A DNA stretch of 9,839 nucleotides from Prevotellaceae bacterium (GCA_031288885.1 JAITQP010000122.1:1-9839), one strand, 5' to 3'; shown: positions 1-6,445, counted from the stretch's first letter. Numbers and translations: made by a program. Notes: generated by a model from the sequence alone, not told the origin.

Positions 1-132
1 TCAGTAAAGGTTGCTTGTTCATGATTTTTAGTTTTGTTAATTGCGATAAAGGTAAAACGCTTTAAACTAAAAATGCTTTTGAGAAATGATTTTAATACTA
101 TGTTTTTTGATATTTTTGCTGCTACCGCTTAC

Positions 133-185
133 AAAAAATGGGAGGAAAACGAAGTGGGGTTTTTCCTGCTTCGTTTCCCTCCCAT
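133..185 (-). terminator. Strong imperfect inverted repeat, possible minus-strand terminator
   Basis: Arms 138–154 and 169–185 are 17 nt each and pair at 16 of 17 positions around a 14-nt loop. Read on the minus strand, the stem is followed by a run of six T (bases 138–133), the layout of an intrinsic terminator. On the plus strand no T run follows. An alternative 7-bp stem (143–149 with 161–167) would compete with the long stem. No intact minus-strand gene ends near it, the closest being the GH172 gene ending at 841, so its role is inferred only from shape. Confidence 0.45.
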
Positions 186-268
186 GTAAAAATGTAAACA
201 AATCACAACATCCTTACCACTATATATGCGGTGGAGCGTTCCAAGCTACTCGTAAGTTTTTTGGGGAT

Positions 269-299
269 TTTGCGTGTTGAAAAAATATTTTTATCTTTG
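269..299 (+). promoter_or_regulatory. Bacteroidetes-type promoter upstream of the SUMF1 remnant
   Basis: A TTTG box at 269–272 is followed after 19 nt by TATCTTTG at 292–299, matching the Bacteroidetes primary-sigma consensus (−33 TTTG, −7 TAnnTTTG). Transcription would begin near 305 and the first ATG is at 332, in frame with the decayed SUMF1-like fragment. The stretch 1–268 holds only the inverted repeat at 138–185; I see no convincing gene there. Confidence 0.6.
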
Positions 300-331
300 T
301 AGCTGAATACACATAAAAAAAATTTGTGCCT

Positions 332-679
332 ATGACATATACGGCGCGGTAATGCGCGCATACTTTTAAGACATACGATAACACACCAGGAGGGCCATTG
401 GCGGTAGGGACAAAGCGTTCCAATGCGTTAGGTTTTTATGACATGAGCGGGAACGTTTTTGAGTGGTGCCGCGACCTATATAGCGATAGTTATTATTCAT
501 CAACTTATACAGAGGAAAATCCACAAGACAACCCCACAGGGGCTGAGACCGGCTCTTCCCGCGTGCTCCGCGGCGGCAGCTGGGGCAACAGCGCGGGCTT
601 CAGTCGCGTCGCTTAGCGCGGCTACAGTACGCCCGGCTACAGCAGCAGCAACTTCGGCATCCGCCTCGTGTTGCCGTAG
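332..679 (+). pseudogene. Decayed SUMF1/formylglycine-generating-enzyme-like gene fragment (C-terminal part)
   Basis: Read in the frame of the ATG at 332, this shows the C-terminal half of a SUMF1 (FGE-sulfatase, C-type-lectin-like fold) domain. Visible landmarks are VGTK followed by N-x-LG-x-YDMSGNVFEWC (about 401–466), then RVLRGGSW (560–583), and a terminal G-I-R-L-V-L-P (656–676). Two stops interrupt it: TAA at 350–352, soon after the ATG, and TAG at 614–616, inside the C-terminal motif. The frame then continues to a natural TAG at 677–679. The first codons (YTAR at 338–349) resemble the EYAAR motif of the family, which would mean an internal deletion before 370; this is inference. The N-terminal half is absent. 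Its longest stop-free piece runs from 353 to 613 and could start at a TTG (398). SUMF1-fold proteins include formylglycine-generating enzymes, other non-heme-iron enzymes and DGR target proteins. The fragment is too short for a full catalytic domain, so I call it a pseudogene. It is alone on the plus strand. Confidence 0.7.
560..679 (+). other. Candidate DGR variable region (VR) at the 3' end of the SUMF1 remnant
   Basis: After the conserved RVLRGGSW (560–583), I count 17 positions that look variable in this family (codons at 584, 587, 590, 596, 599, 602, 614, 620, 623, 626, 635, 638, 641, 644, 647, 650, 653). Fourteen end in C, and their first two bases are only AA, AG, GG, TA or TT. All fourteen could arise from AAC by changes at adenines alone. 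Two are AGT (derivable from AAT) and one is the stop TAG. Adenine-directed mutagenesis of AAY codons in a C-type-lectin-like C-terminus is the hallmark of diversity-generating retroelements. The GC content also jumps here: bases 541–600 have 45 G or C of 60, against 23 of 60 in 481–540. No template repeat or reverse transcriptase is in this window, so assignment as a VR is inference. A non-diversified SUMF1 family with GC-rich codon use is the alternative. Confidence 0.45.
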
Positions 680-740
680 CTCCGCGGGTTTTGGTTTGGC
701 CTTACGTTTACCTGTAGGCGTTCTTTCTTTCCTGTAAGCC

Positions 741-786
741 CTCGCTTCGCCGGTCTGCGGAGCGGAGCAGGACAAGGCGAAGCGAG
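741..786. repeat. GC-rich stem-loop downstream of the SUMF1 remnant
   Basis: Perfect 11-bp arms at 741–751 and 776–786 enclose 24 nt. The inner part can itself extend the stem (GTCTGC with GCAGGAC, one bulged G). Four T follow on the plus strand. It could act as a weak plus-strand terminator for the remnant or be part of a DGR target-site structure. Neither role can be decided from this sequence. Confidence 0.45.
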
Positions 787-788
787 TT

Positions 789-807
789 TTGCCGCCGAAG
801 GCGGCAA
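789..807. repeat. Perfect 8-bp hairpin with a three-base loop
   Basis: TTGCCGCC (789–796) and GGCGGCAA (800–807) pair perfectly around a GAA loop. It lies 34 nt past the stop of the minus-strand GH172 gene and immediately after the stem-loop at 741–786. The minus strand reads AAAA after the stem, so it is not a classical terminator in that direction. On the plus strand a run of five T begins only about 7 nt beyond it. It may still form an mRNA 3' end for the GH172 gene. Confidence 0.4.
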
Positions 808-840
808 GGAAAATTTTTATAACCTCCCTGTTTTTGCTCC

Positions 841-2037
841 CTAATTTACCTCTAAAGCTTCCCATGTCGGCAGCTTTGGGAAAGGGTTGTGTGGCTCGGT
901 CTGGTACCAAAACACAACCGATGCAATGTCCGACTGTTGGGGCAGATAACGTCCGCCGTACCTCCAGCCCAAATCCTGTATAGTAACTTTCAAATTCTTC
1001 TCAAAGCGGATAGGGTCTGCAATATGCCAGCGGTAAAGCCCAAATCGCTGCTGCGCGCGGTAGGTACCATCCGGACGAATTACCTGGTGCAGGCCGCTGT
1101 ACGGCGTGCAAAATTCATTATACTGCCCGTTGTGGTCAAAATTGTGGGAGCCGCAGAAGTAATCTTCCGTTCCCGTCCCGCAAATCGTCGGGAATTGGGC
1201 GTCGCCATCCATAAAGAATTTGATTTCGCCTTCACCCCACCAGCCGTTATTATTGACGCCCCAGGCCAGGTAGAGGCCTACGTAGTGTCCTTTCCCCTTA
1301 ATGTTGTCCACAATCGTATAGTCCGACGTCGTATTGGGATTGCTGCGCCGCCACTGCGCGTGGAAATACGCCGCGTCGGCGGGCACTTCCGTTAGCGTGT
1401 AGCTAACCTGATAGTACAGCGTTACAGCATCCTTGTCGGCAAGATTTTCTATCGTAATTTTGCATTTTTTGCGGAAAGGCATTGTCCAGTAGCAGTTGAA
1501 GCCCCTCGCCGGATTTACACAGACAGCCAGAGAACTTAACGGCGCGTAAACGCCCCATCCCATGCAGAAGAAGTCGCCTAACGGACATGCCACCGAAGGT
1601 TCCTTCTCATCGTCCCAGTAGATACGCATAATCGCCAAGCGCGTAAAACGCCAGTCGTTTGCCGGCGTTATCCAGATATGCTGAATGGCGCCGGAGCCTT
1701 CTATTTCGGCAATCGTAAACGTCTGCTCGGGTTCAACATGAATATACGGGTTTACTTTCCAGCCCTCTCCCAGGTCGCGGGCGGCATGCCACGCATTCGC
1801 TACATTCCGTTTGTCCTTGTCCTTCAAATCAGCCATGCCGCCTTTTCCCCTTTCGCCGGAAAAATTCTCAGGGCTAATGGAGCGCGTTACGGCGTTGGAC
1901 AAGCGGTATAAGTTACCCAGGTTGTTATTCAATCCGTCATACGCATATGGTTGCTGGGCAAAAACCAATACGGTGGAAAATGTTGCCACAATAAAGCATC
2001 CTAAACGGCAACGTTTAAAGTAAAAAAATGTTTTCAT
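841..2037 (-). CDS. Secreted GH172 family (DUF2961) glycoside hydrolase
   Basis: This 398-aa protein starts with a Sec signal peptide: a positively charged start, a hydrophobic stretch at about 14–26, and an A-QQ cleavage site near residue 27. The mature part fits DUF2961, now glycoside hydrolase family 172, whose characterised members act on difructose dianhydride and on alpha-furanosyl linkages. Landmarks are IQHIWIT (118–124), GEGEIKFFMDGD (268–279) and GTGTEDYF (287–294). The glutamates at 269/271 and 291 sit in the two motifs where the family's catalytic glutamates are reported. The length is typical for a single-domain member. An exported location (periplasm or cell surface) is expected. 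It has its own promoter, and its neighbours show no SusC/SusD or other sugar-use genes, so it is an orphan enzyme and its substrate cannot be read from context. The ATG at 2037 is well placed 28 nt from the −7 box. Family assignment is firm; the substrate is unknown. Confidence 0.88.
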   Translation of the reverse strand: MKTFFYFKRCRLGCFIVATFSTVLVFAQQPYAYDGLNNNLGNLYRLSNAVTRSISPENFSGERGKGGMADLKDKDKRNVANAWHAARDLGEGWKVNPYIHVEPEQTFTIAEIEGSGAIQHIWITPANDWRFTRLAIMRIYWDDEKEPSVACPLGDFFCMGWGVYAPLSSLAVCVNPARGFNCYWTMPFRKKCKITIENLADKDAVTLYYQVSYTLTEVPADAAYFHAQWRRSNPNTTSDYTIVDNIKGKGHYVGLYLAWGVNNNGWWGEGEIKFFMDGDAQFPTICGTGTEDYFCGSHNFDHNGQYNEFCTPYSGLHQVIRPDGTYRAQQRFGLYRWHIADPIRFEKNLKVTIQDLGWRYGGRYLPQQSDIASVVFWYQTEPHNPFPKLPTWEALEVN

Positions 2038-2064
2038 AACCTGTAAATTTTATTGAGTTGACGA

Positions 2065-2095
2065 CAAAAGTAAGATTTTTTGACGAAACGGCAAA
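2065..2095 (-). promoter_or_regulatory. Promoter of the GH172 gene
   Basis: On the minus strand, TTTG (2095–2092, within a longer T run) is followed after exactly 19 nt by TACTTTTG (2072–2065). This matches the −33/−7 Bacteroidetes consensus. The start codon at 2037 is 28 nt past the −7 box, giving a short 5' leader. Confidence 0.7.
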
Positions 2096-2136
2096 AACAC
2101 GAAGCCCACAAAGATTTGCTTTCTTTGTGGGCTTTG
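2092..2136 (-). terminator. Intrinsic terminator of the PPIase gene
   Basis: A perfect 12-bp inverted repeat (2102–2113 with 2123–2134, 9-nt loop) can be extended by a G·T and a C–G pair (2101/2135, 2100/2136). Read on the minus strand it comes 24 nt after the PPIase stop codon and is followed, four bases later, by a T run (2097–2093). The T run is also the −33 region of the next promoter, so terminator and promoter are fused. Confidence 0.7.
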
Positions 2137-2160
2137 TGCTTTGTGCGTTGTGGAAAAAGT

Positions 2161-4248
2161 TTAGTATATTTTTCCGCGCAGGTCTTTTATGTCGGCTTCG
2201 GTGCGTAGCGCTTCAAAGAGCTCGTAGCTGATGCGCATGGGCACGGACGCCTGCTGCCGCGATTTTTCCTGCGCCAGCAGGCTTTCGTCGGCAGGGGAGG
2301 TGTTTGCGGAGGTAACGGTGAACACGTACACCGCCGAGTTCCCCTCTACCGGCAGCGAGATTTGGTTTTCCTTTGAGGCGGAGGCTGCCGCCGCCAGCTT
2401 GGGCTCTACGCCAAGCCCCGTCAGGTAAAAGCTGGCAAAGTTGACGTTGTCCAGCGTTTGCACGCTCAGGTTGAGGCGCTCTGCAAGGCTGTTCAGGTCG
2501 CTTGCGCCTTTCATTTCCTCGGCTATTGCGGCGGCTTTCTTTTCGCGCAGCACCTCCGTCGAGATATCGGCGGCAACCTGCTTTACCGGCGCGTAGCCAT
2601 CCTTGCGAACGGCGGTGAGAGTAGCTATCACAAAGTTGTTGTCAACCTCAAATATGGGCGATACGTCGCCCTCGTTGCTGTTGTACGCCCAGCGCACCAG
2701 CTCGCGCGCCTGCTGCAGGCCGGCAACGTTCTTGTCGTTGATGGTGATGCGCAGCGCCGGTCGGCGCGTGTACCCCTTTTCGTCGCTTTTGGCAGCAAAC
2801 GTGGCGCGGTCGGCGGATTGGGTGGACAGCTCGTTGGCGCTGCTAAAGATGCGCTCTCTGGTGGTGCGGCTTGGCTCTACGGCGCGCTCCACCACCGCCA
2901 GCTGCACTTTCTTTTCGGCTTTGCCCTTGTCGGTAATTTCCACCACGTGCACGCCAAACTGCGTTTCTACCATCAGCACGCGCCCCTTTGGCGCAAAAAA
3001 GCAGGAGTCGCCAAAGGGCTTCACCATGGAGTTTTGCGCAAACCAGCCGAGGTCGCCGCCCTTTTCGTTTGCCGCTTGGTCGATGGAGTATTTTGTTGCC
3101 AGCTCGGCAAAGCTGGCACCCTTTTGCAGCGCGGTGCGTATGCTGTCGGCGGTTTTGCGCGCGGCGTCTAACCCTTTGGAAACGTCCACGAGAATGTGGC
3201 GCGCCTTAACCGAGTCGGGCAGCAGGCGCGTGTCGGCAAGGCGCGCCATTTTGTAGGCGCTGCCGTCCAGCACGGGGCCAAGCATGTCGCTCTTGGTGGC
3301 CGAAAAAGCAAAGCTGTCGAGCGTTGCCGGCAGCTCGCCCTTTTTGTGGTAAACGGCGTCGAACGGTGTGTCGGAGTGCAGGGTGGCAAACTGGGCTACG
3401 TCGGTGGCGCTCTTGAACTCCGGCGCAAGGTTTTCTATCCAGCTGCTGGTGGCCAGATCGTCCTCCTCCGAGGGCGCAATGGGGAAAGTCACCAGCTCCA
3501 AGTCGCGCGACGCGGTTTGCTTGTACTGCTGCTTGTGCTTGCGGTAGTATTTTTTTACGTCGCTTGCGGTAATTTTTATCAGGCTGTCGGGGTAGCTGCT
3601 CAGCGATTTTGAAACGTACTGTATGCTCACCGAGTTAGCGCTGTTGCTGAGCGTATTTTTGGCGTCGGCGTCGGTTACGTACATGGCCTTTGATACCAGC
3701 GCTGCCAGCTTGGATTGCCTGCGCTGGTTGATGATTTCTTTTTCCAGAAACAGCCAGTAGAGCTTGGCGTCGGGGTTTTGGTCAATGTTTTGCAGGTAGC
3801 GCAGCAGGTAGCCGCGGTCAAATTCGCCGGTTTGGGGGTTGGAGAAGTTGCGGAGCACCAGCGGCGAGGGGTTGCGCCCCTGTATCAGGTCAAACAGCTC
3901 GTCGCTCGATATCGCTATGCCCAGCTTGTCGTATTTTTTATCGTACAGGTACTTGCGCACCAGCGCCTGCCACGCCTGCTCGCGGATTTCCTCCGTCACC
4001 GCTTCGCTGGTGGAGTTTTGCCCGTACATGGCAAGGTAAATGCCGGTGAAGTAGTCCACCGCTTGCTGGTATTCCTCGTAGGAAACGGTATGCCCGTTTA
4101 TTTGCCCCACGTCGTTAGCCGACGAGAACATCCCGCCGCCGTTATTTCCAACCAGCATGTCGCTCAGCACAAAGCTGAGCAATGCCAGACCGATAATGCC
4201 CACCAAGAGTGCGCCCGCTTTGCTTCTCAGAGATTCTAAAACAGCCAT
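2161..4248 (-). CDS. Membrane-anchored peptidyl-prolyl cis-trans isomerase (PpiD/SurA-like, parvulin domain)
   Basis: This 695-aa protein has a short cytoplasmic N-terminus, one membrane helix (about 13–33), then a large periplasmic part. The layout is SurA-N/PpiD-like chaperone region (about 45–240), a parvulin rotamase domain (about 348–440), and a long C-terminal chaperone-like region. The parvulin landmarks are ARHILV (349–354), an FAELATKYS stretch (380–388), GGDLGWF (397–403), and FGVHVVEI (431–438). Such proteins catalyse proline isomerisation and help fold outer-membrane proteins after Sec export. The anchor, length and domain order match the PpiD-like isomerases common in Bacteroidetes, which often sit after a CNNM/GldE gene. 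Here a GNAT/small-protein pair separates it from the CNNM gene. It has its own promoter (4295–4324) and an intrinsic terminator, so it is a monocistronic unit. The ATG at 4248 directly precedes the anchor. Confidence 0.88.
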   Translation of the reverse strand: MAVLESLRSKAGALLVGIIGLALLSFVLSDMLVGNNGGGMFSSANDVGQINGHTVSYEEYQQAVDYFTGIYLAMYGQNSTSEAVTEEIREQAWQALVRKYLYDKKYDKLGIAISSDELFDLIQGRNPSPLVLRNFSNPQTGEFDRGYLLRYLQNIDQNPDAKLYWLFLEKEIINQRRQSKLAALVSKAMYVTDADAKNTLSNSANSVSIQYVSKSLSSYPDSLIKITASDVKKYYRKHKQQYKQTASRDLELVTFPIAPSEEDDLATSSWIENLAPEFKSATDVAQFATLHSDTPFDAVYHKKGELPATLDSFAFSATKSDMLGPVLDGSAYKMARLADTRLLPDSVKARHILVDVSKGLDAARKTADSIRTALQKGASFAELATKYSIDQAANEKGGDLGWFAQNSMVKPFGDSCFFAPKGRVLMVETQFGVHVVEITDKGKAEKKVQLAVVERAVEPSRTTRERIFSSANELSTQSADRATFAAKSDEKGYTRRPALRITINDKNVAGLQQARELVRWAYNSNEGDVSPIFEVDNNFVIATLTAVRKDGYAPVKQVAADISTEVLREKKAAAIAEEMKGASDLNSLAERLNLSVQTLDNVNFASFYLTGLGVEPKLAAAASASKENQISLPVEGNSAVYVFTVTSANTSPADESLLAQEKSRQQASVPMRISYELFEALRTEADIKDLRGKIY

Positions 4249-4294
4249 TTTACACTAAGTATTTTAGGGTGATAAAAATAATTTTGACAGCCTG

Positions 4295-4325
4295 CAAAGA
4301 TAACGCTTTATTTATAATTGGCAAT
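4295..4325 (-). promoter_or_regulatory. Promoter of the PPIase gene
   Basis: On the minus strand, ATTG (4325–4322) is followed after 19 nt by TATCTTTG (4302–4295), a full match to TAnnTTTG. The start codon at 4248 is 47 nt past the −7 box. The rest of the 176-nt gap up to the GNAT gene (4326–4424) holds no clear terminator. Confidence 0.65.
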
Positions 4326-4424
4326 CGTTAATATGGATTTTTAAGCAATTTATGCTTCACACGGTTGCCCTGCCGTAAGGGTGGGTTTGAAACTTGCCTT
4401 TACGCTCCGGTTGGTAGCATTACG

Positions 4425-4961
4425 TTAAATGGCCTTCAGGTCAAAATACATGATACGGGTATCATCGTTGCAGTCCTGTTCGGTAAAGAATTTGAAGTAA
4501 TTCTTTTGGTAAAACGGAAGGGCGCCACGATAAGCATCTACCACGAGGAAACGGCAGCCGGCGCGTTGCGGTTCGTTGGTAAACATACCCTTAATGGCCA
4601 AAATAGTATGCCTTCCCAATCCCATATTTGCGTATTTCTTTGCCACCGCCAAACGAGCTATCTTCACGGCAGGATAACTTCTGCGCCGCTTATCGTTAGG
4701 AATGAAACGATTTATCTTGTTCCATATTGGCTTCTCGTCGTCATTTTTAATCAGGCTCTCGTTCGACAGAGAAAAATAGGCAACCGTTTCGTCGCCTACC
4801 TGAAGCACGTAGGTTACGGCAAGCAAAGAACTTGAATAATTCTTTGCATCTCTCAGCAAAAAATCATTCAAGTCCTTATCTTCGCTTTCAAACGATTTTA
4901 TCTCCATGTCGTTTTCCAGCCTAACAATATCTACCGTGCTTAGTAATGGTTTTGCGCTCAT
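4425..4961 (-). CDS. GNAT-family N-acetyltransferase, TacT/AtaT-toxin-like
   Basis: This 178-aa protein is a single GNAT domain. It contains FESEDKDLNDFL (24–35, the substrate-side motif typical of toxin-like GNATs), IARLAV (101–106, strand beta 4), the acetyl-CoA pyrophosphate loop around MGLGR (113–117), CRFLVVDA (136–143), and an FYQK motif (150–153). In TacT/AtaT toxins the tyrosine of this FY motif is the catalytic residue, here Y151. Those toxins acetylate the amino acid on charged tRNAs and stop translation; that activity is inferred only from family resemblance. The start ATG overlaps the stop of the upstream 52-aa gene by ATGA (4958–4961), which indicates translational coupling. The partner does not look like the ribbon-helix-helix (DUF1778) antitoxin usual for TacT. 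The coding region is AT-richer than its neighbours: four sampled 60-base lines total 109 G or C of 240, against 76 of 120 in the CNNM gene. It could instead be an ordinary small-molecule acetyltransferase. Confidence 0.78.
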   Translation of the reverse strand: MSAKPLLSTVDIVRLENDMEIKSFESEDKDLNDFLLRDAKNYSSSLLAVTYVLQVGDETVAYFSLSNESLIKNDDEKPIWNKINRFIPNDKRRRSYPAVKIARLAVAKKYANMGLGRHTILAIKGMFTNEPQRAGCRFLVVDAYRGALPFYQKNYFKFFTEQDCNDDTRIMYFDLKAI

Positions 4962-5116
4962 AACGGAAATTTAGCCCTGCTCTTAAACCATTCATACGCT
5001 TTCTTTATCGCTTCGCGCTCTTCCTCTGGCATAGGAACGATATTTTCCATTGCCTCTGTAAAGCGCCTCGCGTCTTCACCCCATATAATCGGAGTGTCTT
5101 TAATAGGTCGTGCCAT
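4958..5116 (-). CDS. 52-aa small protein, likely partner or antitoxin of the GNAT protein
   Basis: The protein begins MARPIKDTP, continues with GEDARRF (14–20), and ends in a helical, charged stretch with an EEREAIKKAYE segment. I start it at the ATG at 5116: the in-frame upstream TTG (5149) falls inside the −7 box of the promoter and cannot be in the transcript. Its stop overlaps the GNAT start by ATGA. The small size, position directly upstream and coupling are those of an antitoxin in a type II toxin–antitoxin operon. I recall similar MARPIK-starting proteins next to GNAT genes in Bacteroidetes, but no named family. It shows no clear DNA-binding fold such as ribbon-helix-helix. Function as an antitoxin is inferred from context only. 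Confidence 0.65.
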   Translation of the reverse strand: MARPIKDTPIIWGEDARRFTEAMENIVPMPEEEREAIKKAYEWFKSRAKFPL

Positions 5117-5146
5117 AGCTGTAGTTATTATGTGGTTAACTTTGTG

Positions 5147-5176
5147 CAAAGGTACTTAAAAATTAGAATTGGCGAA
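5147..5176 (-). promoter_or_regulatory. Putative promoter of the small-protein/GNAT pair
   Basis: On the minus strand, TACCTTTG (5154–5147) matches the TAnnTTTG −7 box and ends 30 nt before the ATG at 5116. A weak −33 candidate, TTCG (5176–5173), lies 18 nt further upstream. It sits just after the CNNM stop codon (5180–5182), with no terminator in between, so the pair can be expressed both from this site and by read-through. Confidence 0.5.
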
Positions 5177-5179
5177 TGA

Positions 5180-6445
5180 TTAATCCTTAATCATTGTTCT
5201 TTGAACGTGCACCAAGTCTATTTTGGAGGCGGTGGTTTTGAGGATGCGCACCTTGAAGTTGTCCAGCTCCAGCGCCTCGCCAACGTTGGGGATGCTTTCG
5301 CTGCTGAAGATGATGAAGCCCGCAAGGGTTTCGTACTCGTCCGATTCCGGAATGTGGAGGTCGTACTTTTCGTTGAGGTAGGCCACCTCCAGCCGTCCGG
5401 CAAGGACAAATTCGTTGTCCGAGAGCTTTTTTTCGAGCAGGCTCTCCGAGTCGTGCTCGTCCTCTATTTCCCCAAAGATTTCCTCCATTACGTCCTCCAT
5501 TGTCGCCATTCCGGCGGTGCCGCCAAACTCGTCCACCACCACGGCGATGGACTTGTGGGTTTTTATGAGCGCGGCGAGCAGCTTTTGCGCCGACATGCTC
5601 TCCGGCACAAACTCCGGCGTGATGAGCATATCGCGAAGGCTGGCGTAGGATTTGAACAGGTCGGTGGATTTTACGTAGCCGATGATGTTGTCGATGGAGT
5701 CGCGGTATACCAGAATGCGCGAGAAGCCGGTTTGGACGAAGAGCGCGCGGAGGGTCTCCACGCTTTCGCTCAGCGCAATGGCCTCTATTTCGGTGCGCGG
5801 CACCATGCAGTCGCGCACCTTGACGTCGGCAAAGTCCAGCGCGTTGCGGAAAATTTTTATGTCGTGCTCCCGCTCCGGCTCCTCTGCCGTGTCGGTTGTC
5901 CCGCTGGTGAGGTGCTGCAGCTCGTTTTTTTCGAACATCGGCACGGTGGTTTGCGCGGCGGTTTTTTCCCTGAACACGTGGCGGCGCACCGCCACCGAAA
6001 GCCACGTGGTGAGCTTGGCAACGGGGTAGCACAGCAGGTAAACCAAAAATGCGGGGATGCTAAAGGCGCGCAGGAAAAAGTTGGGGCGCAGGCGGCAGAT
6101 GGTTTTCGGCAAAAATTCGCCCACCACCAAGATGACGAAGGAGGATATGAGCACGCTTACGATGAGCTGCGCGTGCTGCGACAGGCCGCCGGTAACGCCG
6201 TGCTCGTACAGCGCGCCGGCCATTGCAAGGACGTAGATGACCAGCGCCACCGTGTTGGCCACCGCAATGGAGGCGGTGAACTGCCCCTGATGGCGCAGGA
6301 AAATGTTTACAAGGTAGGAGTAAATTTTGCCCTGCTGCTTGTCGAGCTCCACCTTCAGCTTGCTGGCCGAAAGGAGCGCTATCTCCACGCCCCCCAAGAA
6401 CGCGGAAAAGAGAAGAATGCAGCATATCAGCCATCCGGAGCTCAT
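5180..6445 (-). CDS. gldE: CNNM/CorC-HlyC-type membrane protein (DUF21 and two CBS domains), GldE-like
   Basis: This 421-aa protein has three parts in the family's standard order. Residues 1–170 are a DUF21/CNNM membrane domain with hydrophobic segments near 5–25, 57–79, 92–112 and 125–150, and the conserved GEFLPKT (109–115). Residues about 205–330 hold a CBS pair with MVPRT (214–218) and the DEFGGTAGMATMEDVMEEI run (305–323). Residues about 345–420 are the CorC/HlyC C-terminal domain. CNNM proteins bind Mg–ATP at the CBS pair and take part in magnesium transport or homeostasis in the inner membrane. In Bacteroidetes the homolog is named GldE for a link to gliding motility, but the name here rests on resemblance and position only. 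It starts 9 nt after the lptC stop and sits in the coaX operon. The full length is intact. Confidence 0.85.
   Translation of the reverse strand: MSSGWLICCILLFSAFLGGVEIALLSASKLKVELDKQQGKIYSYLVNIFLRHQGQFTASIAVANTVALVIYVLAMAGALYEHGVTGGLSQHAQLIVSVLISSFVILVVGEFLPKTICRLRPNFFLRAFSIPAFLVYLLCYPVAKLTTWLSVAVRRHVFREKTAAQTTVPMFEKNELQHLTSGTTDTAEEPEREHDIKIFRNALDFADVKVRDCMVPRTEIEAIALSESVETLRALFVQTGFSRILVYRDSIDNIIGYVKSTDLFKSYASLRDMLITPEFVPESMSAQKLLAALIKTHKSIAVVVDEFGGTAGMATMEDVMEEIFGEIEDEHDSESLLEKKLSDNEFVLAGRLEVAYLNEKYDLHIPESDEYETLAGFIIFSSESIPNVGEALELDNFKVRILKTTASKIDLVHVQRTMIKD

Noticed and set aside
86..280. 64-aa open frame on the plus strand at the left end
   Set aside because: It runs through the long inverted repeat, has no recognisable domain and shows no good promoter match at the right spacing; likely chance.
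220..423. 67-aa minus-strand open frame
   Set aside because: It overlaps the promoter and the SUMF1 remnant on the opposite strand and matches no family I know.
1..840. DGR reverse transcriptase or template repeat near the candidate variable region
   Set aside because: No frame shows RT motifs (such as the YxDD box), and I found no second copy of the variable-region backbone in the window.
500..910. 136-aa minus-strand open frame antisense to the SUMF1 remnant
   Set aside because: Its Ala-rich composition is the complement of the GC-rich variable region, and it overlaps the 3' end of the GH172 gene.
2458..3612. Several plus-strand open frames opposite the PPIase gene
   Set aside because: They overlap an intact parvulin protein and have low-complexity composition without domains.
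5117..5149. Longer N-terminus for the 52-aa protein from a TTG at 5149
   Set aside because: That TTG is inside the −7 promoter box, so it would not be transcribed.
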